DNA of 31,817 nt from an uncultured Clostridia bacterium (GCA_947589405.1 CANQBT010000004.1:1-31817); one strand, 5' to 3'; positions 23,772 through 31,623 are shown, counted from the first letter of the stretch. Made by a program: numbers and translations. The notes: a model not told the origin generated them from the letters alone.

Positions 23772-25475
23772 ATGGACTTTATTTATGGTATATCAGAAGC
23801 TATTTCAAAAGCTTCGGATATTGATATAAATGATATAAAAGAAGCTGTGGAAATTCCTGCCAATAAGGATATGGGTGATTATGCCTTTCCCTGCTTCAAA
23901 CTTGCAAAGGTAATGAGAAAGGCTCCTCCTCTTATAGCAAAGGAAATAGCGGAAAAAATTGAAAAGCCTGATTTTGTAAGTAAAATAGAGGTTGTAAATG
24001 CTTATATAAACTTTTATGTAGATAAAAGCATTTTTGTTGACAGCGTTATAACAAATATTGTTAATAAAGGTGCAGATTATATAAAAAGCGATATTGGCAA
24101 GGGAAAGACTATAGTTATAGATTATTCCTCTCCCAATATAGCAAAGCCCTTCCATGTAGGTCATCTTCGTTCAACTGTAATAGGTAATGCTCTCTATAAC
24201 ATATATAAGGCTCTTGGCTATAATGTAGTTGGTATAAATCATTTGGGAGATTGGGGAACTCAATTCGGTAAGCTTATCGTTGCCTATAAAATGTGGGGAA
24301 ACAAGGAAGCCGTTGAAAAGGACGATATTAAGGAATTGAGCAGGATATATGTTAAATTCCATGAAGAAGCGGAAAAGGACCCTTCTCTTGATGATGAAGC
24401 AAGAAGCTGGCTTGTTAAAATGCAGGAGGGTGATGAAGAAGCTCTTTCCCTTTGGAAGTGGTTCTGTGACATTAGCATGAAGGAATTTAACAGAATATAT
24501 GACAGGCTTGGTATAAGCTTTGACAGCTACGCAGGAGAAAGCTTTTATAATGACAAAATGGCAGCAGTAGTAGAAGAAATAAAGGAAAAGGATTTACTTA
24601 CCGAAAGTCAAGGTGCTCAAATAGTGGATCTTGAGAAATACAATATGCCGCCTTGTCTTATACTGAGAAGTGATGGAGGTACTCTTTATCCTACAAGAGA
24701 TATTTCAGCTGCCATATACAGAATGAATACCTATAATTTTGAAAAGTGTATATATGTTACAGCTCTTGATCAGAATCTTCATTTTGCTCAATGGTTTAAG
24801 GTAATAGAACTTATGGGTTACGACTGGGCTGACAAGATTATACACGTTCCCTTTGGTCTTGTAAGTCTTGGCGATGGTAAGCTGAGTACAAGGAAGGGTC
24901 ATGTTGTTCTTATGGAGGATATTCTCAATATGTCTGTAGAAAAGACTAGGAATATTATAGATGAGAAGAATCCTGATCTTGAAAATAAAGATAAAATTGC
25001 GGAAGATGTAGGTATAGGCGCTATTATTTTTGACGATCTCTATAACAGCAGGATCAAAAATGTTGTATTCGATATGGAAAGAATGCTTAATTTTGACGGT
25101 GAAACAGGTCCCTATGCTCAGTATACTCACGCAAGGGCATGCAGTATAATAAGAAAAGCAGGTATAGCTTCATATTCCGATCTCGGAAAAATAGATGCAT
25201 CTCTTATAAGTGATGAAGCCAGCGTAAATGTATGTAAGGTACTTAATGATTTTAGCAGTAAAATACAGGAAGCTGCCGATAAAAACGAACCTTATATTGT
25301 AACAAGACATATTATTGAAATTTGTAAGGCATTTAATAAATTCTACAATGAAAATAATATAATGAACAGCGAAGGTGATGTTAAAAAAGCAAGACTTGCC
25401 GTCGTTATGGCTGTAAGGGATAATATTAAGGCAGGTCTTAAAATTATAGGATTAAAAGCGCCGGAGGCTATGTAA
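23772..25475 (+). CDS. argS: Arginyl-tRNA synthetase
   Basis: Class I synthetase that charges tRNA-Arg. HIGH-type motif HVGHLRST within SSPNIAKPFHVGHLRST, and the KMSK equivalent LSTRKGHVVLMEDI. The C-terminal DALR anticodon-binding domain includes ARACSIIRKAG and ends with GLKIIGLKAPEAM. Two in-frame ATGs are close together: 23766 lies only 2 bases after AAGGAG (23758-23763), while 23772 lies 8 bases after it, so 23772 is preferred (567 residues). Control seems not to be by T-box, unlike serS in this window. Confidence 0.97.
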   Translation: MDFIYGISEAISKASDIDINDIKEAVEIPANKDMGDYAFPCFKLAKVMRKAPPLIAKEIAEKIEKPDFVSKIEVVNAYINFYVDKSIFVDSVITNIVNKGADYIKSDIGKGKTIVIDYSSPNIAKPFHVGHLRSTVIGNALYNIYKALGYNVVGINHLGDWGTQFGKLIVAYKMWGNKEAVEKDDIKELSRIYVKFHEEAEKDPSLDDEARSWLVKMQEGDEEALSLWKWFCDISMKEFNRIYDRLGISFDSYAGESFYNDKMAAVVEEIKEKDLLTESQGAQIVDLEKYNMPPCLILRSDGGTLYPTRDISAAIYRMNTYNFEKCIYVTALDQNLHFAQWFKVIELMGYDWADKIIHVPFGLVSLGDGKLSTRKGHVVLMEDILNMSVEKTRNIIDEKNPDLENKDKIAEDVGIGAIIFDDLYNSRIKNVVFDMERMLNFDGETGPYAQYTHARACSIIRKAGIASYSDLGKIDASLISDEASVNVCKVLNDFSSKIQEAADKNEPYIVTRHIIEICKAFNKFYNENNIMNSEGDVKKARLAVVMAVRDNIKAGLKIIGLKAPEAM

Positions 25476-25596
25476 ATATCATATGGTGTGAACAACATGA
25501 AGTTTTTTATTCAACAGTAATATAATTCTTCTGACAGTAAAATCAAATCAGTAAAAATAATTATTAGTAAGTTGTAGTACTTAAATCATTAATAAT

Positions 25597-25633
25597 AAAA
25601 GAGAGAGCTTTAAATAAACAGTTCTCTCTTTTT
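25597..25633 (+). terminator. Probable terminator between argS and parA
   Basis: A stem of 12 bp (one G-U pair), AAAAGAGAGAGC (25597-25608) with GTTCTCTCTTTT (25621-25632), is followed by a short T run. It ends a few bases before the parS palindrome at 25636-25657. Confidence 0.75.
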
Positions 25634-25635
25634 AT

Positions 25636-25657
25636 AATTGTTTCACGTGAAACAATT
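25636..25657. promoter_or_regulatory. parS site 1
   Basis: The 16-bp consensus TGTTTCACGTGAAACA is at 25639-25654, inside a perfect 22-bp palindrome (25636-25657). It is the binding and CTP-clamp loading site of ParB and lies about 95 bases upstream of parA. Confidence 0.95.
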
Positions 25658-25751
25658 TAACCTATATTTATAATTTATTGTAGATTTTTATATAAATATG
25701 TGGTAAAATAAATCTATAATAATGTTAAAAATATAAATGAGGTATGATATA

Positions 25752-26528
25752 ATGGGAAAAATAATAGCAATAGCTAATCAGAAGGGTGGTGTTGGCAAAA
25801 CCACCACAGCGATAAACCTTGCCGCATATCTTGCAGAAAAAAATAAAAAGGTGCTAGTAATAGATTCTGACCCACAGGGAAATACTACCACAGGTCTCGG
25901 TATTGACAAGAACAATGTTGAAAATACATTTTATGATCTTATTATGGGAGAAGCTGAATTTAAAGATACTGTAGAAAGAGCGGAGTTTGATGAGTTTGGT
26001 TTAGATCTTCTTCCTACGGATATTCAGCTTTCAGGCGCTGAAATAGAGCTTATAAATATGAACAGGAGAGAGTATATATTAAAAGATATACTTATTGAAA
26101 ATAATGTGAAGGAAAATTATGATTATACTCTTATAGACTGTCCGCCTTCACTTAATATTCTTACTCTCAATGCTCTTACTTCCGCCGATACCGTTCTTAT
26201 TCCTTTGCAATGCGAATTTTTGGCTCTTGAAGGTCTTAGTCAATTTCTTCATACATATCAGCTTGTGAAAGAGAGAATGAATCATGATATTGAAATTGAA
26301 GGTATCGTATTCACAATGTTTGATGCAAGGACAAATCTCTCTATGCAGGTGGTTGAAGAGGTCACAAATTATATGGGATCCGATCTCTATAAGTGCATAA
26401 TACCGAGAAATGTAAGATTAAGCGAAGCTCCAAGTCATGGCTTACCTATAAATCTTTATGACAGAAAAAGCAAAGGCGCTGAAGCATATGAATTACTTGC
26501 TGAAGGAATAATAGAAAAGGAGGGTTAA
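25752..26528 (+). CDS. parA: Chromosome-partitioning ATPase ParA (Soj)
   Basis: Deviant-Walker ATPase that binds DNA non-specifically and moves ParB-parS complexes; in Bacillus, Soj also acts on DnaA. With the chosen start it has 258 residues: KGGVGKTTT near residues 11-19 (two lysines, as in the ParA/MinD class), the Walker B-like LIDCPPSL, and a C-terminal IPRNVRLSEAPSHGLPI that is typical of Soj. ATG 25752 is chosen over 25737 because GAGGT (25740-25744) is well spaced before it and MGKIIAIANQKGG is the family start. parB begins one base after its stop. A promoter is not clear; TAAAAT or TATAAT words at 25704-25720 are candidates. Confidence 0.97.
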   Translation: MGKIIAIANQKGGVGKTTTAINLAAYLAEKNKKVLVIDSDPQGNTTTGLGIDKNNVENTFYDLIMGEAEFKDTVERAEFDEFGLDLLPTDIQLSGAEIELINMNRREYILKDILIENNVKENYDYTLIDCPPSLNILTLNALTSADTVLIPLQCEFLALEGLSQFLHTYQLVKERMNHDIEIEGIVFTMFDARTNLSMQVVEEVTNYMGSDLYKCIIPRNVRLSEAPSHGLPINLYDRKSKGAEAYELLAEGIIEKEG

Positions 26529-26529
26529 T

Positions 26530-27411
26530 ATGGCTGCACAAAAAAAGGGTCTTGGCAGAGGACTTAACGTTCTTATGTCCAGCAACGATATACCACAGGA
26601 TAATAATGTATTAGAAATAGATATAAACAAAATAACACCGAATAAATCTCAGCCCAGAGGGACATTTAACGAAGATTCTCTTAACGAATTGGCACAGTCT
26701 ATAAAAGAAATGGGAATAATACAGCCTCTTACTGTTAAGAAGATAGATGACTACTATGAGATAATAGCGGGAGAAAGACGTTGGAGAGCCGCAAGAATAG
26801 CAGGCTTAAAAAATGTTCCCGTAATTATTAAGGAATATGATGACCTTAAAAGTTTGGAAGCTGCTCTTATTGAAAATATTCAAAGAGAAGATCTTAATCC
26901 TATGGAGGAAGCTTTTACATATATTCGTTTTAGCGATGAATTTGGTCTTAATCAAGAGCAGATAGCACAAAAGGTGGGAAAGAGCCGTTCTGCTGTTGCC
27001 AATTCTATGCGACTTGCCAATCTGGACAAAAGAGTACAGGTGTTTGTAAGAGAATATAAGCTTACTAACGGACATGCAAGAGCATTATTGGGCATACAGG
27101 ATAATGATTTGCAATTTGAACTTGCAGAAAGAATTATCGATGAAAATATGAATGTAAGGGCTACAGAGGAATTGGTAAAGCTTACAATAGAGAATATGAA
27201 TAAGGCTGTTATAGTCGAAGAAAAGAAGGTAATAAGAAATCCTGAGGTTGCAAGAGAATGTATGAGAATTGCAAAAGAATTAGGGAGTATATTCGGAACA
27301 AAGGTCAATATTAAAAACAACAGAAATAAAGGTAAAATTGAAATAGAATATGATTCAATAGACGATCTTGACAGGATCGTAGGAATGATAAAAGAAAAAA
27401 TGCAGAATTAA
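26530..27411 (+). CDS. parB: Chromosome-partitioning protein ParB (Spo0J)
   Basis: DNA-binding CTPase clamp that loads at parS and recruits SMC. In 293 residues: an N-terminal KKGLGRGLNVLMSS segment, which in Spo0J contacts and activates ParA; CTP-binding boxes GERRWRAA and ENIQREDLNPMEEA; the helix-turn-helix LNQEQIAQKVGKSRSAVANSMR; and a C-terminal dimerization region. AAGGAGGG in the end of parA serves as Shine-Dalgarno. Two perfect parS sites lie just outside the parAB pair, so the protein and its sites are together. Confidence 0.97.
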   Translation: MAAQKKGLGRGLNVLMSSNDIPQDNNVLEIDINKITPNKSQPRGTFNEDSLNELAQSIKEMGIIQPLTVKKIDDYYEIIAGERRWRAARIAGLKNVPVIIKEYDDLKSLEAALIENIQREDLNPMEEAFTYIRFSDEFGLNQEQIAQKVGKSRSAVANSMRLANLDKRVQVFVREYKLTNGHARALLGIQDNDLQFELAERIIDENMNVRATEELVKLTIENMNKAVIVEEKKVIRNPEVARECMRIAKELGSIFGTKVNIKNNRNKGKIEIEYDSIDDLDRIVGMIKEKMQN

Positions 27412-27414
27412 AGG

Positions 27415-27458
27415 AAAGGACTTGTAATTGTTTCACGTGAAACATTTGCGAGTCCTTT
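27415..27458. promoter_or_regulatory. parS site 2, inside a 44-bp imperfect palindrome
   Basis: TGTTTCACGTGAAACA is at 27429-27444. It forms the centre of a longer inverted repeat whose ends are AAAGGACT (27415-27422) and AGTCCTTT (27451-27458). The full 22-bp arms differ at three positions, two of which can form G-U pairs in RNA. The palindrome follows the parB stop by 3 bases, so it may also end parB transcripts, though no good T run follows. Confidence 0.9.
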
Positions 27459-27468
27459 GGGTTATTGT

Positions 27469-28281
27469 ATGTATAAACTTATATTGTGCGATCTTGACGC
27501 AACACTTTTAAATGACAAAAGGGAGATCCCTAATATAAATATGATTTATATTAAGAAGGCAATAAATAACGGCTGTAAATTTGTGCTGTCAAGCGGCAGA
27601 TCCAATATGAGCCTTAATAATTTTAACAGAGAATTGGGACTTAATGTAAAGGACTGCTATTGTATAGGTTATAACGGAGGAATAATATACGAAGCAGATA
27701 CTCTTAAGGTTTTGAGCGAACATCTTCTCAAAGGCAGTCTTGCTGTTAAGGCGGTGCGACTTTGCAGAAATTATGATGTTGACATAATGATATACTATAA
27801 CGAAAAGCTTTACTATGAAAAATCATCTGAAAGAATAGATATATATGCCAAGCGTTCAAAACTGGTGCCCATACATCTGAATGACCTTGAAGAAATATGT
27901 ATAAACGACGTATCAAAGGTTATTATAATAGGAAGAAACTCAATACTTAAAAATATTGACAGCAATGTAATGAACAGCAATATTTGCAGGGAAATAACCA
28001 CATTCTTTTCAGCAGAGGATCTGTATGAATTTAATCCCCTTGATATAGACAAGGGTACCGCACTTGAAGAGCTTTCCCATATACTTAAAATAGATATAAG
28101 TGAAATAATAGCCATAGGGGATAATATGAACGATATATCGATGGTAAAGAGGGCAGGTCTGGGAGTAGCGGTTAAAAACGGTACTCCCGAAATAAAGGCA
28201 ATAGCCGATTATGTAACAGAAAGGACAAATAATGAGGGGGCCGTTGCTGAGGTAATAGAAAAATTTGTGGTTAATATGTAA
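27469..28281 (+). CDS. Cof-type HAD-family phosphatase
   Basis: HAD superfamily sugar-phosphate or nucleotide phosphatase with a type IIB cap. Motif I is LCDLDATLL (the usual DxDGT with Ala for Gly), motif II SSGRS, motif III lysine in DIDKGTALEEL, and motif IV GDNMNDISMVKRAGLGVAV. With start ATG 27469 it has 270 residues, the usual length; the frame is open from TTG 27457. No good Shine-Dalgarno precedes either start, and the upstream 50 bases are the parS palindrome. The substrate cannot be predicted. Catalytic aspartates are all present, so it is probably active. Confidence 0.88.
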   Translation: MYKLILCDLDATLLNDKREIPNINMIYIKKAINNGCKFVLSSGRSNMSLNNFNRELGLNVKDCYCIGYNGGIIYEADTLKVLSEHLLKGSLAVKAVRLCRNYDVDIMIYYNEKLYYEKSSERIDIYAKRSKLVPIHLNDLEEICINDVSKVIIIGRNSILKNIDSNVMNSNICREITTFFSAEDLYEFNPLDIDKGTALEELSHILKIDISEIIAIGDNMNDISMVKRAGLGVAVKNGTPEIKAIADYVTERTNNEGAVAEVIEKFVVNM

Positions 28282-28289
28282 ATTTATAC

Positions 28290-28317
28290 TTGAAATAATT
28301 CAGATATGTGTTATACT
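28290..28317 (+). promoter_or_regulatory. Promoter of the serS T-box leader
   Basis: TTGAAA (28290-28295), a 16-base spacer and TATACT (28312-28317) with TG at 28309-28310, an extended -10. It lies just ahead of T-box stem I. Confidence 0.7.
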
Positions 28318-28337
28318 AGTATTATATTTTAAGCCTT

Positions 28338-28556
28338 TGAGAAAGAATACGCTGTTGGATATATACAGAGAGCTGTTGTCAGGTGCGAAACAGTTATTGA
28401 ATACAGTTTTCCGACTTTCGAGCAAAGCAGGCTTTTCGGTGACGAGCCGAAGGGGTAAGCCCCTTACAGCAGTAAAGAGTGGCAGACCTTGTCTGCAATT
28501 TGGGTGGCAACACGGTAAATTCGTCCCAATATTGTATTAATATTGGGCTTTTTTAT
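28338..28556 (+). promoter_or_regulatory. T-box riboswitch controlling serS
   Basis: Leader RNA that senses uncharged tRNA-Ser. The base of stem I is GAAAG (28341-28345) with CTTTC (28415-28419). The AGAGAG bulge region and an apical GTGCGAAACAG-like loop are visible (about 28367-28393). A likely specifier codon UCC (28410-28412, Ser) followed by a purine lies next to the stem base. The T-box sequence TGGGTGGCAACACGG is at 28501-28515; its UGGC (28505-28508) pairs with a 3' GCCA, fitting a G discriminator as in tRNA-Ser. The terminator is CCCAATATT (28525-28533) with AATATTGGG (28539-28547) and a T6 run. The competing antiterminator uses the T-box. This explains the whole 28282-28574 gap. Confidence 0.92.
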
Positions 28557-28574
28557 TTATAAGGAGGATATAAA

Positions 28575-29861
28575 ATGATAGACATTAAATTTTTAAGAGA
28601 AAACCCTGATATAGTAAAGGAAAATATCAGAAAAAAATTTCAGGACAGCAAGCTTCCTCTTGTAGATGAGGTAATAGAGCTTGATGCTAAGGCAAGAGCC
28701 GCTCAGCAGGAGGCTGACGGTCTTAGAGCAGACAGAAAACAGCTTTCCAAAAAAATAGGTGCTCTTATGGGACAGGGCAAGAAGGACGAAGCCGAAGAGG
28801 TAAAGGCTCAGGTAAACGCTCAGGCGGAAAGACTTGCTCAGCTTGAAAAGGACGAAACAGAGCTTCAGGAAGCTATATTGAAAATAATGATGACTATTCC
28901 CAATATTATAGATGAAAGTGTGCCTATAGGAAAGGACGACAGCGAAAATGTAGAGGTACAGAGGTATGGAGAACCTGTTGTGCCTGATTTTGAAATACCC
29001 TATCACACAGACATTATGAAACGCTTTAACGGAATAGATCTGGATTCAGCAGGAAAGGTAGCCGGCAACGGATTCTATTATCTTATGGGTGATATTGCAA
29101 GACTTCATTCAGCAGTTACTGCTTATGCAAGAGATTTTATGATAGACAGAGGATTTACCTATTGTATTCCTCCTTATATGATAAGAAGCAATGTTGTTAC
29201 AGGTGTTATGAGCTTTGCCGAAATGGATTCCATGATGTATAAAATAGAAGGTGAGGATCTTTTCCTTATAGGTACAAGCGAACACTCTATGATAGGAAAA
29301 TTCATTGATACCATACTTAAGGACGAAGATCTTCCTCAGACTCTTACAAGCTTTTCACCTTGCTTCAGAAAAGAAAAGGGCGCTCATGGTATAGAGGAAA
29401 GAGGAGTATACAGAATACATCAGTTTGAAAAACAGGAAATGATAGTAGTATGTCAGCCTGAGGACAGCAAGATGTGGTTCGATAAGCTTTGGCAGAATAC
29501 CGTTGACTTTTTCAGAACACTTGATATACCTATCAGAACATTGGAGTGCTGTTCAGGAGATCTTGCGGATTTAAAGGTAAAGAGCGTAGATGTTGAAGCA
29601 TGGTCTCCAAGACAGAAAAAGTATTTTGAGGTAGGAAGCTGTTCCAATTTAGGTGACGCTCAGGCAAGACGTCTTAAAATAAGAGTACACGGTAAAAATG
29701 GCAAATACTTTGCTCACACTCTTAACAATACATGTGTTGCGCCTCCAAGAATGCTTATTGCTTTTCTTGAAAACAATCTTAACGCAGACGGTTCTGTCAA
29801 TATTCCTAAGGCTCTTCAGCCTTATATGGGTGGAAAGACAATTTTGACTCCTGCAAACTAA
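28575..29861 (+). CDS. serS: Seryl-tRNA synthetase
   Basis: Class II synthetase for tRNA-Ser. The 428 residues are the usual length. An N-terminal long coiled-coil arm of about 100 residues (ELDAKARAAQQEADGLRADR through LEKDETELQEAILKIM) binds the tRNA. Motif 2 is CFRKEKGAHGIEERGVYRIH (near residue 260), and motif 3 has NNTCVAPPRMLIAFLENN with the conserved Arg. AAGGAGG precedes ATG 28575. It is regulated by the T-box directly upstream, and the two following genes are close and probably co-transcribed. Confidence 0.97.
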   Translation: MIDIKFLRENPDIVKENIRKKFQDSKLPLVDEVIELDAKARAAQQEADGLRADRKQLSKKIGALMGQGKKDEAEEVKAQVNAQAERLAQLEKDETELQEAILKIMMTIPNIIDESVPIGKDDSENVEVQRYGEPVVPDFEIPYHTDIMKRFNGIDLDSAGKVAGNGFYYLMGDIARLHSAVTAYARDFMIDRGFTYCIPPYMIRSNVVTGVMSFAEMDSMMYKIEGEDLFLIGTSEHSMIGKFIDTILKDEDLPQTLTSFSPCFRKEKGAHGIEERGVYRIHQFEKQEMIVVCQPEDSKMWFDKLWQNTVDFFRTLDIPIRTLECCSGDLADLKVKSVDVEAWSPRQKKYFEVGSCSNLGDAQARRLKIRVHGKNGKYFAHTLNNTCVAPPRMLIAFLENNLNADGSVNIPKALQPYMGGKTILTPAN

Positions 29862-29870
29862 GGTGAATAT

Positions 29871-30095
29871 ATGAGCAGAATGGACGAATTATTAAAAAGA
29901 ATAAATGAACTTGCGGCTAAGAACAAAAGAGAAGGGCTTACAGATGATGAAATAGAAGAAAGAACGGCTCTTCGCCGTGAGTATCTGGAAATATTCAGAG
30001 CCGGTTTTAAAAAAGATTATCTCGACAATATGTATTATGTAGATAAGGACGGAAATGAGGTCAAAATTGAAAAGAAGAAAAAGGTGATAGAATGA
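29871..30095 (+). CDS. DUF896 family small protein (YnzC-like)
   Basis: A 74-residue protein with the DUF896 pattern: MDELLKRINELAAKNKREGLT, then TDDEIEERTALRREYLEIFR and an FKKDYLDNM end. Two helices form a hairpin; relatives include YnzC of Bacillus subtilis, of unknown function. It begins 9 bases after the serS stop with GGTG as a weak Shine-Dalgarno, and its stop overlaps the ATG of the next gene by 4 bases (ATGA). The tail is basic. Confidence 0.88.
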   Translation: MSRMDELLKRINELAAKNKREGLTDDEIEERTALRREYLEIFRAGFKKDYLDNMYYVDKDGNEVKIEKKKKVIE

Positions 30096-31252
30096 ACCTT
30101 GACAAAAAAACAATTAAAAATATTGTTATAACTATTTTTATTGTAGCTCTTATATGGGCAGGTTTTCAGAATCTGGGAACGGTATTTGTATATGCGGTAA
30201 CCACATTCAGAATAATTTTCCCCTTTATTTTAGGAGGAGCAATTGCCTTTTTGCTGAATATTCCAATGGATTTTTTTGAAAGAACAATATTCGGCAACAA
30301 ATATACAAAAGATAAAAAAATACTTTCAAAAATGGCAAGACCTTGTTCCCTTGTGCTTTCTATAGCTGCAATAGCTGCTGTTATAACAGGCGTGTTTACT
30401 GTAGTCGTTCCTCAGCTTGCCGATACCGTAAGAGAATTGGGAATAACTGTATACAAATTTTTGCCAAAAGCAGAAAGCTGGATATTGAATATTATAAACA
30501 ACGATTATTTCAGAAGCAAGGTAAGAGAATTTTTCAATGAATTTGATTGGACCGCTCTTACAAATTATCTCGGCTCCTTTTTCAGAAGCGGAGGAGATAT
30601 GCTTTCATCAACACTTGGCGTTGTTTCTAATATTTTTTCGGCAACCGTTGATTCTGTTATAGCATTTATTTTTTCAATGTATGTGCTTTTGCAAAAAGAA
30701 AAACTAGGCAGACAATGCAAAAAGCTTGTACTATGCGTATTTTCCGAAAAGAACAGCCACAAAATTTTTTATATAGGAAGTCTTACATATAAGACCTTTA
30801 ATAAATTTGTAACGGGACAATGTCTTGAGGCTGTAATTTTAGGCGCTCTGTTTTTTGTTGTAATGACTATAGCCCAAATGCCTTACGCACTTCTCATAGG
30901 CGTACTTATAGGATTTACCGCTCTTATACCGCTTGTAGGAGCGTTTATAGGCTGTTTTGTATCGGCTTTTCTAATACTTATGATCAGTCCTATAAAAGCT
31001 TTGATATTCCTTATAATATTCATTATTATACAGCAGCTTGAAGGCAATCTCATATATCCTCATGTTGTAGGCAATTCGGTGGGTCTTCCTTCCATATGGG
31101 TGCTCGTAGCGGTAACATTAGGCGGAAGTCTTTTCGGAGTAGTGGGAATGCTTGTGTTCATACCAATGTCTTCTGTTGTGTATACGCTTTTGAGAGAGTG
31201 GTCCGATGAAAAGTTGAAAAGTAAAAAAATTGATGTAAATAACTATATATAG
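30092..31252 (+). CDS. AI-2E family transporter
   Basis: A 386-residue membrane protein of the AI-2E (YdiK/YtvI/TqsA-like) family with about eight membrane segments. The N-terminal pair of segments is AFQNLGTVFVYAVTTFRIIF-like (about 12-50); the C-terminal half has the family motifs YALLIGVLIGFTALIPLVGAF, QQLEGNLIYPHVVGNSVGLP and WVLVAVTLGGSLFGVVGMLV. Members have been tied to AI-2 export or to ion/osmolyte movement; the substrate cannot be told. It overlaps the DUF896 gene by 4 bases, so it is translationally coupled, and its stop codon lies inside the terminator-like stem at 31242-31284. Confidence 0.9.
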   Translation: MNLDKKTIKNIVITIFIVALIWAGFQNLGTVFVYAVTTFRIIFPFILGGAIAFLLNIPMDFFERTIFGNKYTKDKKILSKMARPCSLVLSIAAIAAVITGVFTVVVPQLADTVRELGITVYKFLPKAESWILNIINNDYFRSKVREFFNEFDWTALTNYLGSFFRSGGDMLSSTLGVVSNIFSATVDSVIAFIFSMYVLLQKEKLGRQCKKLVLCVFSEKNSHKIFYIGSLTYKTFNKFVTGQCLEAVILGALFFVVMTIAQMPYALLIGVLIGFTALIPLVGAFIGCFVSAFLILMISPIKALIFLIIFIIIQQLEGNLIYPHVVGNSVGLPSIWVLVAVTLGGSLFGVVGMLVFIPMSSVVYTLLREWSDEKLKSKKIDVNNYI

Positions 31253-31290
31253 TGTTTTATACGACAAAAAACACTATATATAGTATTTAT
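31242..31290 (+). terminator. Terminator-like long hairpin after the AI-2E family gene
   Basis: A 17-bp perfect stem, ACTATATATAGTGTTTT (31242-31258) with AAAACACTATATATAGT (31268-31284), includes the stop codon of the transporter. A weak T-rich tail (ATTTATTG) follows. A competing pair, TACGACA (31260-31266) with TGTCGTA (31291-31297), spans its 3' arm. Confidence 0.55.
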
Positions 31291-31324
31291 TGTCGTAATT
31301 TTGCACTTGTTTGGTAATGAAAAA

Positions 31325-31384
31325 CATCTCTGATTAGGTTATAATTATTCTAAGGGGGAATAGTTATGCAGCTGATCAGAGATG
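31325..31384 (+). promoter_or_regulatory. Inverted repeat bracketing the start region of the small gene
   Basis: CATCTCTGATTAG (31325-31337) matches the reverse complement of CTGATCAGAGATG (31372-31384) at 12 of 13 positions; the first 10 are perfect. Between the arms lie a -10-like TATAAT (31340-31345), the Shine-Dalgarno AAGGGGG (31352-31358) and the ATG at 31366. Confidence 0.5.
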
Positions 31385-31623
31385 AGATCAAACAATGTGG
31401 AAAATATAAATTGGCAATAAAAATGTGGAGGAAAAATGGCGTATACATTTTTGAAGGAGATCTTTTTGAAAAGGATAAGATACTGGATAAATGTATTACA
31501 CCGTCAGTTACGGACGATAAGGAAAAAGCAGATAAAATATTTGAAGCCTTGCTTTATTTTGATGTTTTTCCCTGTCATTTTAATGATGTGACAGATGATT
31601 TTTATAATAAGCTGTCGGAATAA
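31366..31623 (+). CDS. Small protein, possibly DUF6514-like
   Basis: An 85-residue protein with an AAGGGGG Shine-Dalgarno at 31352-31358. The layout is a beta-rich N-terminal half (YKLAIKMWRKNGVYIFEGDL) and a helical C-terminal half (DDKEKADKIFEALLYFDVFP, ending CHFNDVTDDFYNKL). The C-terminal pattern resembles DUF6514, a small family from Clostridia, but I am not certain. No signal peptide or membrane segment. It stands alone between the transporter hairpin and the tRNA promoter. The function is unknown. Confidence 0.7.
   Translation: MQLIRDEIKQCGKYKLAIKMWRKNGVYIFEGDLFEKDKILDKCITPSVTDDKEKADKIFEALLYFDVFPCHFNDVTDDFYNKLSE

Noticed and set aside
28265..28540. An open frame of 91 codons across the serS leader
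   Set aside because: It lies within the T-box riboswitch; its sequence is explained by the conserved RNA elements, and it has no ribosome site or protein family features.
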